Assembly (NCBI GenBank): GCA_016213675.1
Contig: JACQZW010000044.1
Span: 62,001 to 126,000 of the forward strand
Direction of reading: 5' to 3'
From: Acidobacteriota bacterium
GTDB lineage: Bacteria; Acidobacteriota; Thermoanaerobaculia; Thermoanaerobaculales; Thermoanaerobaculaceae
Length of the DNA: 64,000 bases
Positions 9,064 to 15,958 of the stretch are shown here, piece after piece. How positions within the stretch are numbered: the first letter of the stretch is position 1; each line of letters begins with the position of its first letter. Both the position numbers and the translations under genes were made by a program. Under the pieces are notes generated by a model. It made no database searches. It saw only the letters and a list, made by a program, of their open reading frames with translations, and was not told the origin of the DNA.

Positions 9064-9350
9064 CGGCCACCATCCTCGACGTCGCGATCCAGCGCCGCGA
9101 AGTCGCGCAAGACCTGGGCGTTGTCCGCCGCGAAGAGCGGGTCGGTGGCCGCTTCGGCGTAGACGGCCTCGAGCGCCTTGCGGTCCTGTTCGGCGAAGTA
9201 GAACGCCAACGCCTCGGAAACCACCGCGCTCTTGGCCTGCCCGGCGCCCGCCGCCCGCTCGTCGAGCCGGGTGACGATCGCCTCGGGCAGGCTGTACGTG
9301 ACCTTCTGCGTTGTGCCGCGTGATCGGGCTCTTCGCCGAATGGCGTGCAT
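9060..9350 (-). CDS. Ribbon-helix-helix antitoxin
   Basis: A 96-residue protein with an N-terminal ribbon-helix-helix DNA-binding segment (TQKVTYSLPEAIVTRLDERA, about 14-33) and an acidic, probably flexible C-terminus that would wrap the toxin. Placed first in the pair and overlapping mazF by 4 nt. Expected to neutralise the toxin and repress the shared promoter just upstream. Confidence 0.85.
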   Translation of the reverse strand: MHAIRRRARSRGTTQKVTYSLPEAIVTRLDERAAGAGQAKSAVVSEALAFYFAEQDRKALEAVYAEAATDPLFAADNAQVLRDFAALDRDVEDGGR

Positions 9351-9371
9351 GGCTGGTCTCCAGCACAGAAA

Positions 9372-9400
9372 AGAGTATGGTCAAGACGCCACCCTGTCAA
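9372..9400 (-). promoter_or_regulatory. Sigma-70-type promoter of the toxin-antitoxin pair
   Basis: On the minus strand a perfect -35 TTGACA (9400-9395) is followed after 17 nt by TACTCT (9377-9372). Transcription would start about 15 nt before the antitoxin ATG at 9350. The -35 is the best match to TTGACA seen in the window. Confidence 0.65.
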
Positions 9401-9893
9401 CCAACGCACTGGTGCTGTGGAGGCTACGAGCTCCAGCGAATGACCCTGCACGCGGCTAGCGGTCGCGCGTAACTCGCTCCACAGCCGCGTGGCCGACACC
9501 CGGTGACCCCGGTCACGGTCGGAGGGAAGGCGGCTTGTCCAGCGGGCGTTCCCCGGGTCATAGCAGCCGGCGAGCGGGGTCGAGACCCCACGGGTGGGTG
9601 CGTCTCGACCCGGCCTCTGAGCTGCGGGAGGGTCGATGGGGAAGGCGAAGGCGGTTCCGCGGCCGGATCGAGCGCAGAAGGGGACACCGGAGCAGGTCCC
9701 GCTTCTGGCGAGGTCTCGGTCGCGTGCGCGGTTGCCGCCCGCAACCAGGTTCGACGAGTGGTGAACAGCCGCCGGTCGCCTGCGCCGTGGCCGGACCGGC
9801 GGTGAACTGGATCGGGTGGGCCGCACCAGGCCCGAGCGCGCGGGACGGTCCGCCCCGGCACCGTGACAATCTCCCCCCGGAAAGGACTGGAGC
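9401..9893. other. Non-coding spacer of about 490 nt with several dyads
   Basis: No reading frame here shows plausible protein sequence. It contains inverted repeats: GTGACC-CC-GGTCAC at 9503-9516, GGGGTC-GA-GACCCC at 9576-9589, and GGTTGC/GCAACC near 9735-9751. The end carries GGAAAGG and GGAG just before the next ATG. The dyads may be operators, or RNA stems of a long leader; no named riboswitch was recognised. Confidence 0.4.
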
Positions 9894-10826
9894 ATGTCAC
9901 CCTACCTGAGGCCTGATGTCCTGGTCAGCACCAACGACGTCGCCGAGCACCTCACCGACCCGCGCATGCGGATCCTGGAGTGCGATTCCGATTCCGACCT
10001 GTACGCGAAGGGGCACATCCCCGGCGCGTTGAACGTCAACTACGTCGCCGACCTCTGCGTCCCGAACAGCCGGGACTGCATCGGTCCCGCCGAGTTCGAG
10101 GCGCTCGCCGGCCGGCTGGGCATCGGCGACGACACGCCGGTGCTCTTCTACGGCGACCAGAACAACATCCTGGCCTGCTACGCGTACTGGGTCTTCCGGC
10201 TCTACGGTCACCCGCACCTCAAGGTGATGAACGGCGGCCGGCAGAAGTGGATCGACGAGAAGCGCCCGCTGACCAAGGACACGGCGCGGCCGGCCGCGAC
10301 CAAGTACCGGGTCAAGCAGGTCTACCCGGAGTTTCGTGCGCTGCGGGAGGACGTCCTCGAGCGGCTGACCGACTCGAGGTCCACGCAGGCGCCGGCGCAG
10401 AAGGGCACCGTCCTCGTCGACGACCGGACCGCGGAGGAGTTCCGCGGCGAGTTCCTGAACGGGCCGCAGGCGACGCCCCGCTTCCTGCGCGGAGGCCACA
10501 TCCCCGGCGCCGTGAACCTGCCGTGGAAGGAGCTCGTCGCGAACGACGGCACCTTCAAGAGCGCGGACGACCTGCGGACCGTGCTGTTCGCCAAGGGGAT
10601 CACGCCCGACAAGGACGTGGTCGTCTACACCCGGATCGGGGAGCGCTCGTCGATGCTGTGGTTTGCGATCCACGAGCTCATGGGCTTTCCGCGAGTGAGC
10701 AACTACGACGGCTCGTGGACGGAGTGGGGCAACCTGGTCGGCGCTCCGATCGAGAGCGGAACCATGCCGATGATCACGTTGCCGGCGCAGGGGCGCGAGA
10801 CCAAGGCACGCGAGCGCCGCGCGTGA
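9894..10826 (+). CDS. Tandem rhodanese-domain protein lacking the catalytic Cys
   Basis: A 310-residue protein with two rhodanese domains (about 8-130 and 150-290), closest in pattern to thiosulfate sulfurtransferases of the SseA/CysA type (VLFYGDQNNILACYAYW, NGGRQKW, NYDGSWTEWGNLVGAPIE). The active loop of the second domain normally reads CRIGERS; here it is TRIGERS with Thr246 (ACC at 10629-10631) in place of the persulfide-forming Cys. The first domain has Asp at the matching place, as is usual. The protein is therefore probably not a normal sulfurtransferase. ATG 9894 has a GGAG ribosome site. It ends at a strong terminator, as a single-gene unit. Confidence 0.9.
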   Translation: MSPYLRPDVLVSTNDVAEHLTDPRMRILECDSDSDLYAKGHIPGALNVNYVADLCVPNSRDCIGPAEFEALAGRLGIGDDTPVLFYGDQNNILACYAYWVFRLYGHPHLKVMNGGRQKWIDEKRPLTKDTARPAATKYRVKQVYPEFRALREDVLERLTDSRSTQAPAQKGTVLVDDRTAEEFRGEFLNGPQATPRFLRGGHIPGAVNLPWKELVANDGTFKSADDLRTVLFAKGITPDKDVVVYTRIGERSSMLWFAIHELMGFPRVSNYDGSWTEWGNLVGAPIESGTMPMITLPAQGRETKARERRA

Positions 10827-10862
10827 GGAAACCGGGCGATCGACGTCCGGGTGGAGAGACGA

Positions 10863-10903
10863 CAGGGGCGGGCCGGGCGGCCCGCCCCTGCTTCCTTCTT
10901 GTT
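10863..10903 (+). terminator. Rho-independent terminator
   Basis: A perfect 12-bp stem (10863-10874 with 10879-10890) and a 4-nt loop are followed by a pyrimidine-rich tail CTTCCTTCTTGTT. It ends the rhodanese gene. Confidence 0.8.
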
Positions 10904-10943
10904 CGATCCGGGAGGCTCGATGACCGCCCCCCGGATCAGTGGC

Positions 10944-12107
10944 TCACGGCCGTTCGATCAGGTACGCGAAGCCCATCCCGCCGCCGATGCACATCGTCAC
11001 GATGCCCCGCTTCGCGTTGCGGCGCTTGAGCTCGCCGATCAGCTTGCAGGTGAGGATCGCGCCGGTGGCGCCGAGCGGGTGGCCGGTGGCGATAGCTCCG
11101 CCGTTGACGTTGGTCTTCGCCGGGTCGAGGCCGAGCTCCCGGCAGCAGTAGATGCTCTGGCTGGCGAACGCCTCGTTGATCTCGATGACGTCGATGTCGT
11201 CGAGCTTCAGGCCGGTCTTGGCGAGGAGCTTCGGAACCGCCTTGGCCGGGCCGATGCCCATGATGTCGGGCGGCACGCCGGCTACCGCCCAGGCGCGGAC
11301 GTAGGCCTGCGGTTCCAGGCCCATCGCCTTGGCCTTGTCGCCGGACATCACGACCACCGCGCCGAAGCCGTCGTTGATCTGGGAGGCGTTGCCGGCGGTG
11401 ACGGTGCCGCGCGGGTCGAACACCGGCTTGAGCTTGGCGAGCGCCTCGACCGTGGTGTCGGCGCGCGGGCCCTCGTCGGTGTCGAAGGTGAACTCCTTCC
11501 ACGCCCCGTCGTCCAGGGTGCGCACCTTCAGGGGCACGATCTCGTCCTTGAACTTGCCGGCCGCGACGGCGGCGGCGGCGCGCTGGTGCGACTGGACGGC
11601 GAAGGCGTCCTGGTCCTCGCGGGTGATGTTGAACTGCCGGGCGACCACCTCGGCCGTGGTCCCCATGCCGGCGTAGGCGTTGGGCATGGCCTCCATCATC
11701 GCCGGGTCGGCGATGAGCTTGTTGCCGCCCATGGCGACCAGCGACATCGACTCGACGCCGCCGGCGATGATGATGTCGGCGCTGCCCGCCTTGATGATGT
11801 CGGCGGCCCAGGCGATCGACTGCGAGCCGGACGAGCAGAAACGGTTGATGGTCGTGGCCGGGACCTCGACCGGGAAGTCGGCGAGCAGACCGATGATGCG
11901 GGCGATGTTCATGCCCTGCTCGCCCTCGGGCATCGCGCAGCCGAACATGAGGTCCTCGACCATGGCGGGCTCGAGGCCGGGAGTGCGTCTGATCAGCTCC
12001 TGCAGGACCGGTGCGGCGAACTCCTCGGGACGGGTGTCCTTGAGGCTGCCCTTCTTGGCCCTGCCGATCGGGGTGCGGGCGTACGAAACGATCACGGCGT
12101 CTCTCAT
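10944..12107 (-). CDS. fadA: Acetyl-CoA acyltransferase (thiolase, FadA-like)
   Basis: Catalyses the last step of fatty-acid beta-oxidation, cleaving 3-ketoacyl-CoA with CoA. The 387-residue protein shows the nucleophile Cys91 in NRFCSSG, the GGVESMS segment, the NEAFA loop, the catalytic His in GGAIATGHPLGATGA and the second Cys in MCIGGGMG. Length is typical. It lies 15 nt after the dehydrogenase/hydratase gene on the same strand, as in Bacillus fadN-fadA, so the pair forms one operon. Confidence 0.95.
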   Translation of the reverse strand: MRDAVIVSYARTPIGRAKKGSLKDTRPEEFAAPVLQELIRRTPGLEPAMVEDLMFGCAMPEGEQGMNIARIIGLLADFPVEVPATTINRFCSSGSQSIAWAADIIKAGSADIIIAGGVESMSLVAMGGNKLIADPAMMEAMPNAYAGMGTTAEVVARQFNITREDQDAFAVQSHQRAAAAVAAGKFKDEIVPLKVRTLDDGAWKEFTFDTDEGPRADTTVEALAKLKPVFDPRGTVTAGNASQINDGFGAVVVMSGDKAKAMGLEPQAYVRAWAVAGVPPDIMGIGPAKAVPKLLAKTGLKLDDIDVIEINEAFASQSIYCCRELGLDPAKTNVNGGAIATGHPLGATGAILTCKLIGELKRRNAKRGIVTMCIGGGMGFAYLIERP

Positions 12108-12122
12108 GGCAGGCCTCCCTCG

Positions 12123-14540
12123 TCAGTTCCGCAACGGCTTGTTGTTGAGGAGCATGAACTGGATGCGCTCCTGCGTCTTGGGCTCGCCGCACAACGACAT
12201 GAACGCCTCGCGCTCGAGATCGAGGATCGTCGCCTCGCTCACCGGGCTGTTGATCGTGGTGTCGCCGCCGCACAGGATGTTGGCGATGTGGGTGGCGATC
12301 TTCTCGTCGTGCGAGGAGATCCAGTGCGTGAGCTTCATGTTGTGGAGGAACATCTTGAACGTGGCCAGACCTTCCCGGCCGGGGAGGTAGAACTGCCTCG
12401 GCAACGGCGGGGTGTACCCCTCCTCGTCGAGGGCGATGACCATCCGCTTGGCGGTCCACAGTTGCTGGTCGCGGTTCATTTCGATGTGGTCGCAGGGCCG
12501 CAGGTACTTCAACTCCCGGGCCTCCTCGGCGGAGGTGCCGACCTTGGCCATGGCCATCGTCTCGAACGCCTTGCGGATGAACGGCAAGTTGGAGAGGACC
12601 GGCTCGTCGATCCCCTCGAGGTTGCGCTCGAGCATGAAGACGTGGCCGCCGCCCGCGGGGATGAGGCCGACCCCAACCTCGATGAGGCCCATATAGGTCT
12701 CGGCGAGGACGCAGGCGCGGTCGCCGCCCATGGTGATCTCGGCGCCGCCCCCGAAGGTGAACCCGAACGGTGCGGTCACGACGGGGACGCGGGCGTGCTT
12801 GAAGCCCAGCGTCATCCCCTGGAACTTGCCGATCATCTCGTTGATGGCGTTCCACTGCTGGCTCATCGAGGCCTCGAGCACCATCAGGAGGTTGGCGCCG
12901 GCGCAGAACTGCTCGCCCTGGTGGTGGACGACGAGGCCGCGGAAGTCCTTTTCCGCGATCTCGATGGCCTTCTCGGCGACGGCGAGGATCTGGTCGTCGA
13001 TGGGGTTCATCTTGGGTTGCAGCGCCGAGTGGAACTCGAAGCAGAGGACGCCGTCGCCGATGTCGACGAGCGAGGCGCCCTTGTTCTCGAAGACCGCCGG
13101 CTTCTGCTGCTTGATCTCGGACAGCACCATGAACGAGGCCGGGCGCGGCACCGGCTGGTAGGCCTTGCTGCGGGCGTCGTAGTACTCGCGGCCGGCGGCG
13201 CCGACGCGGTAGAACGACTCGATGCCCTGGCCGAGCATCTCCTCGACCCAGGCGGCCGGGGTGACGCCCTCGCCCTTCATCCGCTCGACGGTGGTCTTGA
13301 CGCCCATCGCGTCCCACGTCTCGAACGGACCGAGCTCCCAGTTGAAGCCCCACTTGAGGGCCTGGTCGATGTCGCAGATCGTGTCGGAGATCTCGCCGAG
13401 GCGGCGGGACGAGTAGGCGAGGACGTCGCGGAACAACCGCCAGGCGAACTTGCCGGCGCGATCATCGGCCGAGGCGACCAGGCGGATCCGCTCGCCGGCG
13501 TCGTGGATGCCCTTGGAGGCCTTGATCGACGGGGCGTCGAGCTTGGTCTTGGGCCGGTACTGCATGGTCTTCCAGTCGAGGACGAAGTCGGTCTTCTCGC
13601 CGCCGGGTCCCTTCTCGCGCTTGAAGAACCCGGCTCCCGCCTTGCGGCCGATCAGCTTCTGCTCGACCATCTTGGCGACGAAGTCGGGGACCTGGAAGTA
13701 GGGCTGTCCCTCGTCGTCGGGGCAGTCCTCGCGCAGCGTGCGGACGACGTGGACCATGGTGTCGAGGCCGACCAGGTCGATGGTGCCGAACGACGCGCTC
13801 TTCGGATGGCCCATCGGCGAGCCGGTGATCACGTCGACCTCGTCGACCTGGTAGTCCATCTCCATCATCGCGTGGATCGTGCCCTGGATCGCGTAGACGC
13901 CGATGCGGTTGCCGACGAAGTTCGGCGTGTCCTTGCCGTAGACGATGCCCTTGCCGAGGCGGAACTGGCCGTAGTCGGCCAGGAACTTCACCACCTCGGG
14001 GTCGGTGTCCTCGCCGGCGACGATCTCGAGGAGCCGCATGTAGCGCACCGGGTTGAAGAAGTGCGTGACGAGGAAGTTCTTGCGGAACTCCTCGGAGCGT
14101 CCCTGCATCATCTGCTTGATCGGCAGACCCGAGGTGTTGGAGGTGACGATGGTGCCAGGCTTGACGGTCTTTTCGAGCCTGCCGAAGACCTGCTGCTTGA
14201 TGTCGAGCCGCTCGACGACGACCTCGACGATCCAGTCGCAGTCGGCGAGCTGGCCCCAGTCGTCCTCGAAGTTGCCGACCGAGATGAGCGGCAGGAACTT
14301 CTTCGAGTAGATCAGGGCCGGCTTGGACTTCTTGATGCCCTCCAGGCCCGCCAGGGCGAACTTGTTTCGGAAGCGGGGGCTGTCCTGGCGGAGCCCCTGC
14401 TTCTCGTCGTCGGGGGTGAGCTGCGGCGGCACGATGTCGAGCATCACCACCGGCACCCCGGCGTTGGCCAGGTGCGCGGCGATGCCCTGGCCCATCACGC
14501 CGGCCCCGAGCACCCCCACTTTACGGATCTCTCTGCGCAT
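12123..14540 (-). CDS. fadN: 3-hydroxyacyl-CoA dehydrogenase / enoyl-CoA hydratase (FadN-like)
   Basis: An 805-residue bifunctional beta-oxidation enzyme. The dehydrogenase comes first: Rossmann motif GVLGAGVMGQGIAAHLANAG (about 8-27) and HFFNPVRYMRLLEIV, with two C-terminal dehydrogenase domains. The crotonase-like hydratase is at the C-terminal side (HHQGEQFCAGANL, FGFTFGGGAEITMGGD, GVGLIPAGGG). This order and length match FadN rather than FadB/FadJ, which have the hydratase first. The ATG is preceded by AGGAGGGAGGGAG. Upstream lies a candidate TetR-type operator. Confidence 0.93.
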   Translation of the reverse strand: MRREIRKVGVLGAGVMGQGIAAHLANAGVPVVMLDIVPPQLTPDDEKQGLRQDSPRFRNKFALAGLEGIKKSKPALIYSKKFLPLISVGNFEDDWGQLADCDWIVEVVVERLDIKQQVFGRLEKTVKPGTIVTSNTSGLPIKQMMQGRSEEFRKNFLVTHFFNPVRYMRLLEIVAGEDTDPEVVKFLADYGQFRLGKGIVYGKDTPNFVGNRIGVYAIQGTIHAMMEMDYQVDEVDVITGSPMGHPKSASFGTIDLVGLDTMVHVVRTLREDCPDDEGQPYFQVPDFVAKMVEQKLIGRKAGAGFFKREKGPGGEKTDFVLDWKTMQYRPKTKLDAPSIKASKGIHDAGERIRLVASADDRAGKFAWRLFRDVLAYSSRRLGEISDTICDIDQALKWGFNWELGPFETWDAMGVKTTVERMKGEGVTPAAWVEEMLGQGIESFYRVGAAGREYYDARSKAYQPVPRPASFMVLSEIKQQKPAVFENKGASLVDIGDGVLCFEFHSALQPKMNPIDDQILAVAEKAIEIAEKDFRGLVVHHQGEQFCAGANLLMVLEASMSQQWNAINEMIGKFQGMTLGFKHARVPVVTAPFGFTFGGGAEITMGGDRACVLAETYMGLIEVGVGLIPAGGGHVFMLERNLEGIDEPVLSNLPFIRKAFETMAMAKVGTSAEEARELKYLRPCDHIEMNRDQQLWTAKRMVIALDEEGYTPPLPRQFYLPGREGLATFKMFLHNMKLTHWISSHDEKIATHIANILCGGDTTINSPVSEATILDLEREAFMSLCGEPKTQERIQFMLLNNKPLRN

Positions 14541-14620
14541 ACTCCCTCCCTCCTGGTTCCCTAACCGTCAGACTGCTAACCAGTTCGTCGAGCTGGAGAA
14601 AACGGCGCGCTCACTCTGAC

Positions 14621-14634
14621 TGAACACCCATTCA
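14621..14634. promoter_or_regulatory. Candidate FadR-type (TetR family) operator
   Basis: TGAACACCCATTCA is an inverted repeat (TGAA-N6-TTCA) 80 nt upstream of fadN. TetR-family FadR regulators of beta-oxidation bind TGAATGA-type palindromes, and this site has matching half sites (TGAA.. / ATTCATT). No fadR gene is in the window. Inference. Confidence 0.35.
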
Positions 14635-14664
14635 TTTTGACGCGCCACGGTGGGCAACGCAAGA

Positions 14665-14712
14665 GGGTTGAAGGGTTGAAGGGTTGAAGGGTTGAAGGGT
14701 TGAAGGGTTGAA
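14665..14712. repeat. Six perfect copies of an 8-bp repeat (GGGTTGAA)
   Basis: Six tandem perfect units of GGGTTGAA fill 48 bp between fadN and kpsF. An inverted copy (TTCAACCC) occurs at about 14747-14754. Such perfect short arrays vary in copy number by slippage. Confidence 0.9.
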
Positions 14713-14751
14713 GCAGGATCTGGGCGAATCGTCAACTTAGCAGTTCTTCAA

Positions 14752-14934
14752 CCCTGGTCGGGTGGTCGGGAGGGCAACCCTGGAGGGGCGGGTGGGCGTG
14801 CACCCCTGGGCGGGCGGAAGGGTGTGCAAACCTGGGTGGGTGGTTGGGAGGGCAACCCTGGAAGGGTGGGTGGGTGTGCACCCCTGGGCGGGCGGTAGGG
14901 CGGGCAACCCTGGGTGGGTGGTCGGGGGGCAGCC
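14752..14934. repeat. Seven-copy 26-bp tandem repeat with 78-bp higher-order period
   Basis: Seven ~26-bp units, each starting (C)CCTGG and ending GCAA, GCAC or GCAG, run from 14752 to the kpsF stop codon. Units 1, 4 and 7 resemble one another, as do 2 and 5, and 3 and 6, so the array grew as 78-bp triplets. Every unit has several GGG runs on the plus strand, enough for G-quadruplexes. A minus-strand frame reads repeating Pro/His-rich peptides here, but it lies out of frame with kpsF and has no start, so I do not treat it as coding. Confidence 0.85.
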
Positions 14935-15891
14935 CTAGAAGAGCCCCACCCCCCAGAGGTCGTGTACGTGGAGGACGCCGACGACGCGGCGCTCTGGGTC
15001 GGTGACGACGAGCGAGGTGATGCGGCGTTGCTCGAGCAGGTGCAGCGCCTCGGTGGCGAGGGCGGTGGGCGCGATGGTCACGCCGTGGGCCTTGACGACC
15101 TGGGCGGCGGTGCAGTGAAGCGGATCCGAGTCGGCCTCCATGAGCCGGCGAAGGTCGCCGTCGGTGATGACGCCGAGCAGGGAGCCGCGGGCGTCCAGGA
15201 CGGTGGTGATGCCGAGCCCCTTGCGCGACATCTCGTAGATCACGTCCTTCATCGGCGTGTCGGGCCCGACGCGCGGAATCTGGTCGTTCGAGTGCATGAG
15301 ATCGCCCACGGTGAGCAGGCGCTTGCCCAGCTTGCCGCCCGGGTGCAGGAGGGCGAAGTCCTCTGGCCTGAAGCCCTTCCGGACCGACACGACCACCGCC
15401 AGAGCATCGCCGAGGGCCAGCGCCGCGGTGGTCGAGGCGGTTGGGGCGAGGTTGTGCGGGCAGGCCTCGCGGTCGACGGCGAGGTCCAGGTGGACGTCGG
15501 AGTTGCGGGCCAGCGCGGAGGCGGGGTTCGAGGTGAACGAGATGAGAGTCGTCCCGAGGCGCTTGACCACCTCGACGAGGCGGACGAGCTCCTCGGTCTC
15601 CCCGGAGTTCGACACCGCGACGACGACGTCGCCGGCCGCGACCATGCCGAGGTCGCCGTGCAGCGCCTCGGCGGGGTGGAGGAAGAGTGCCGGCGTCCCG
15701 GTCGACGACATCGTCGCCGCGAGCTTGCGGCAGATGATCCCGGACTTGCCGATCCCGGTCCACACGACCCGTCCCGAGCAGCCCGCCACGAGGTCGACGG
15801 CGCGAAGGAACTCGGTCCCGAGGCGGTCGCGCAGGCGAACGATCGCTTCGGCCTCGGTGGTCAGGACCTCTCGTGCGAGCTCGAGCGACAT
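14935..15891 (-). CDS. kpsF: Arabinose-5-phosphate isomerase, KpsF/GutQ family
   Basis: Interconverts ribulose-5-phosphate and arabinose-5-phosphate, the first step toward KDO for lipopolysaccharide. The 318-residue protein has an N-terminal SIS domain (about 35-170; TGIGKSGIICRKLAATMSSTG, VSNSGETEELV, SFTSNPASALA) and two C-terminal CBS domains (about 205-318). The family layout and length are complete. No other KDO gene is nearby. It is divergent from the kinase gene at 15959, with 67 nt between them, and its stop codon abuts the 26-bp repeat array. Confidence 0.94.
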   Translation of the reverse strand: MSLELAREVLTTEAEAIVRLRDRLGTEFLRAVDLVAGCSGRVVWTGIGKSGIICRKLAATMSSTGTPALFLHPAEALHGDLGMVAAGDVVVAVSNSGETEELVRLVEVVKRLGTTLISFTSNPASALARNSDVHLDLAVDREACPHNLAPTASTTAALALGDALAVVVSVRKGFRPEDFALLHPGGKLGKRLLTVGDLMHSNDQIPRVGPDTPMKDVIYEMSRKGLGITTVLDARGSLLGVITDGDLRRLMEADSDPLHCTAAQVVKAHGVTIAPTALATEALHLLEQRRITSLVVTDPERRVVGVLHVHDLWGVGLF

Positions 15892-15944
15892 GCGCCCTCC
15901 CGACGTGATTCTAGCCCCATGGCGGCGAACGAGCCCCGTGCCGG

Positions 15945-15950
15945 TACAAT
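15945..15950 (+). promoter_or_regulatory. -10 box TACAAT, leaderless arrangement
   Basis: TACAAT ends 8 nt before the ATG of the kinase gene, so transcription would begin at or within 2 nt of the start codon. No -35 match and no ribosome site are visible. Confidence 0.45.
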
Positions 15951-15958
15951 CGTCTCAG

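Noticed and set aside
9424..9900. Small open frames on both strands in the spacer before the rhodanese-like gene
   Set aside because: Ser/Pro/Arg-rich shadow-type translations without start signals; no family recognised.
10851..14564. A 1237-codon plus-strand frame opposite fadN-fadA
   Set aside because: Shadow of two certain genes with strong codon bias; low-complexity translation, no motif, no ribosome site.
14665..14934. CRISPR-like array
   Set aside because: Units are directly adjacent, with no unique spacers and no cas genes.
14732..15763. Minus-strand frame with Pro/His-rich repeats over the 26-bp array
   Set aside because: Out of frame with kpsF over most of its length, without a start or ribosome site; the peptide repeats only reflect the DNA repeats.
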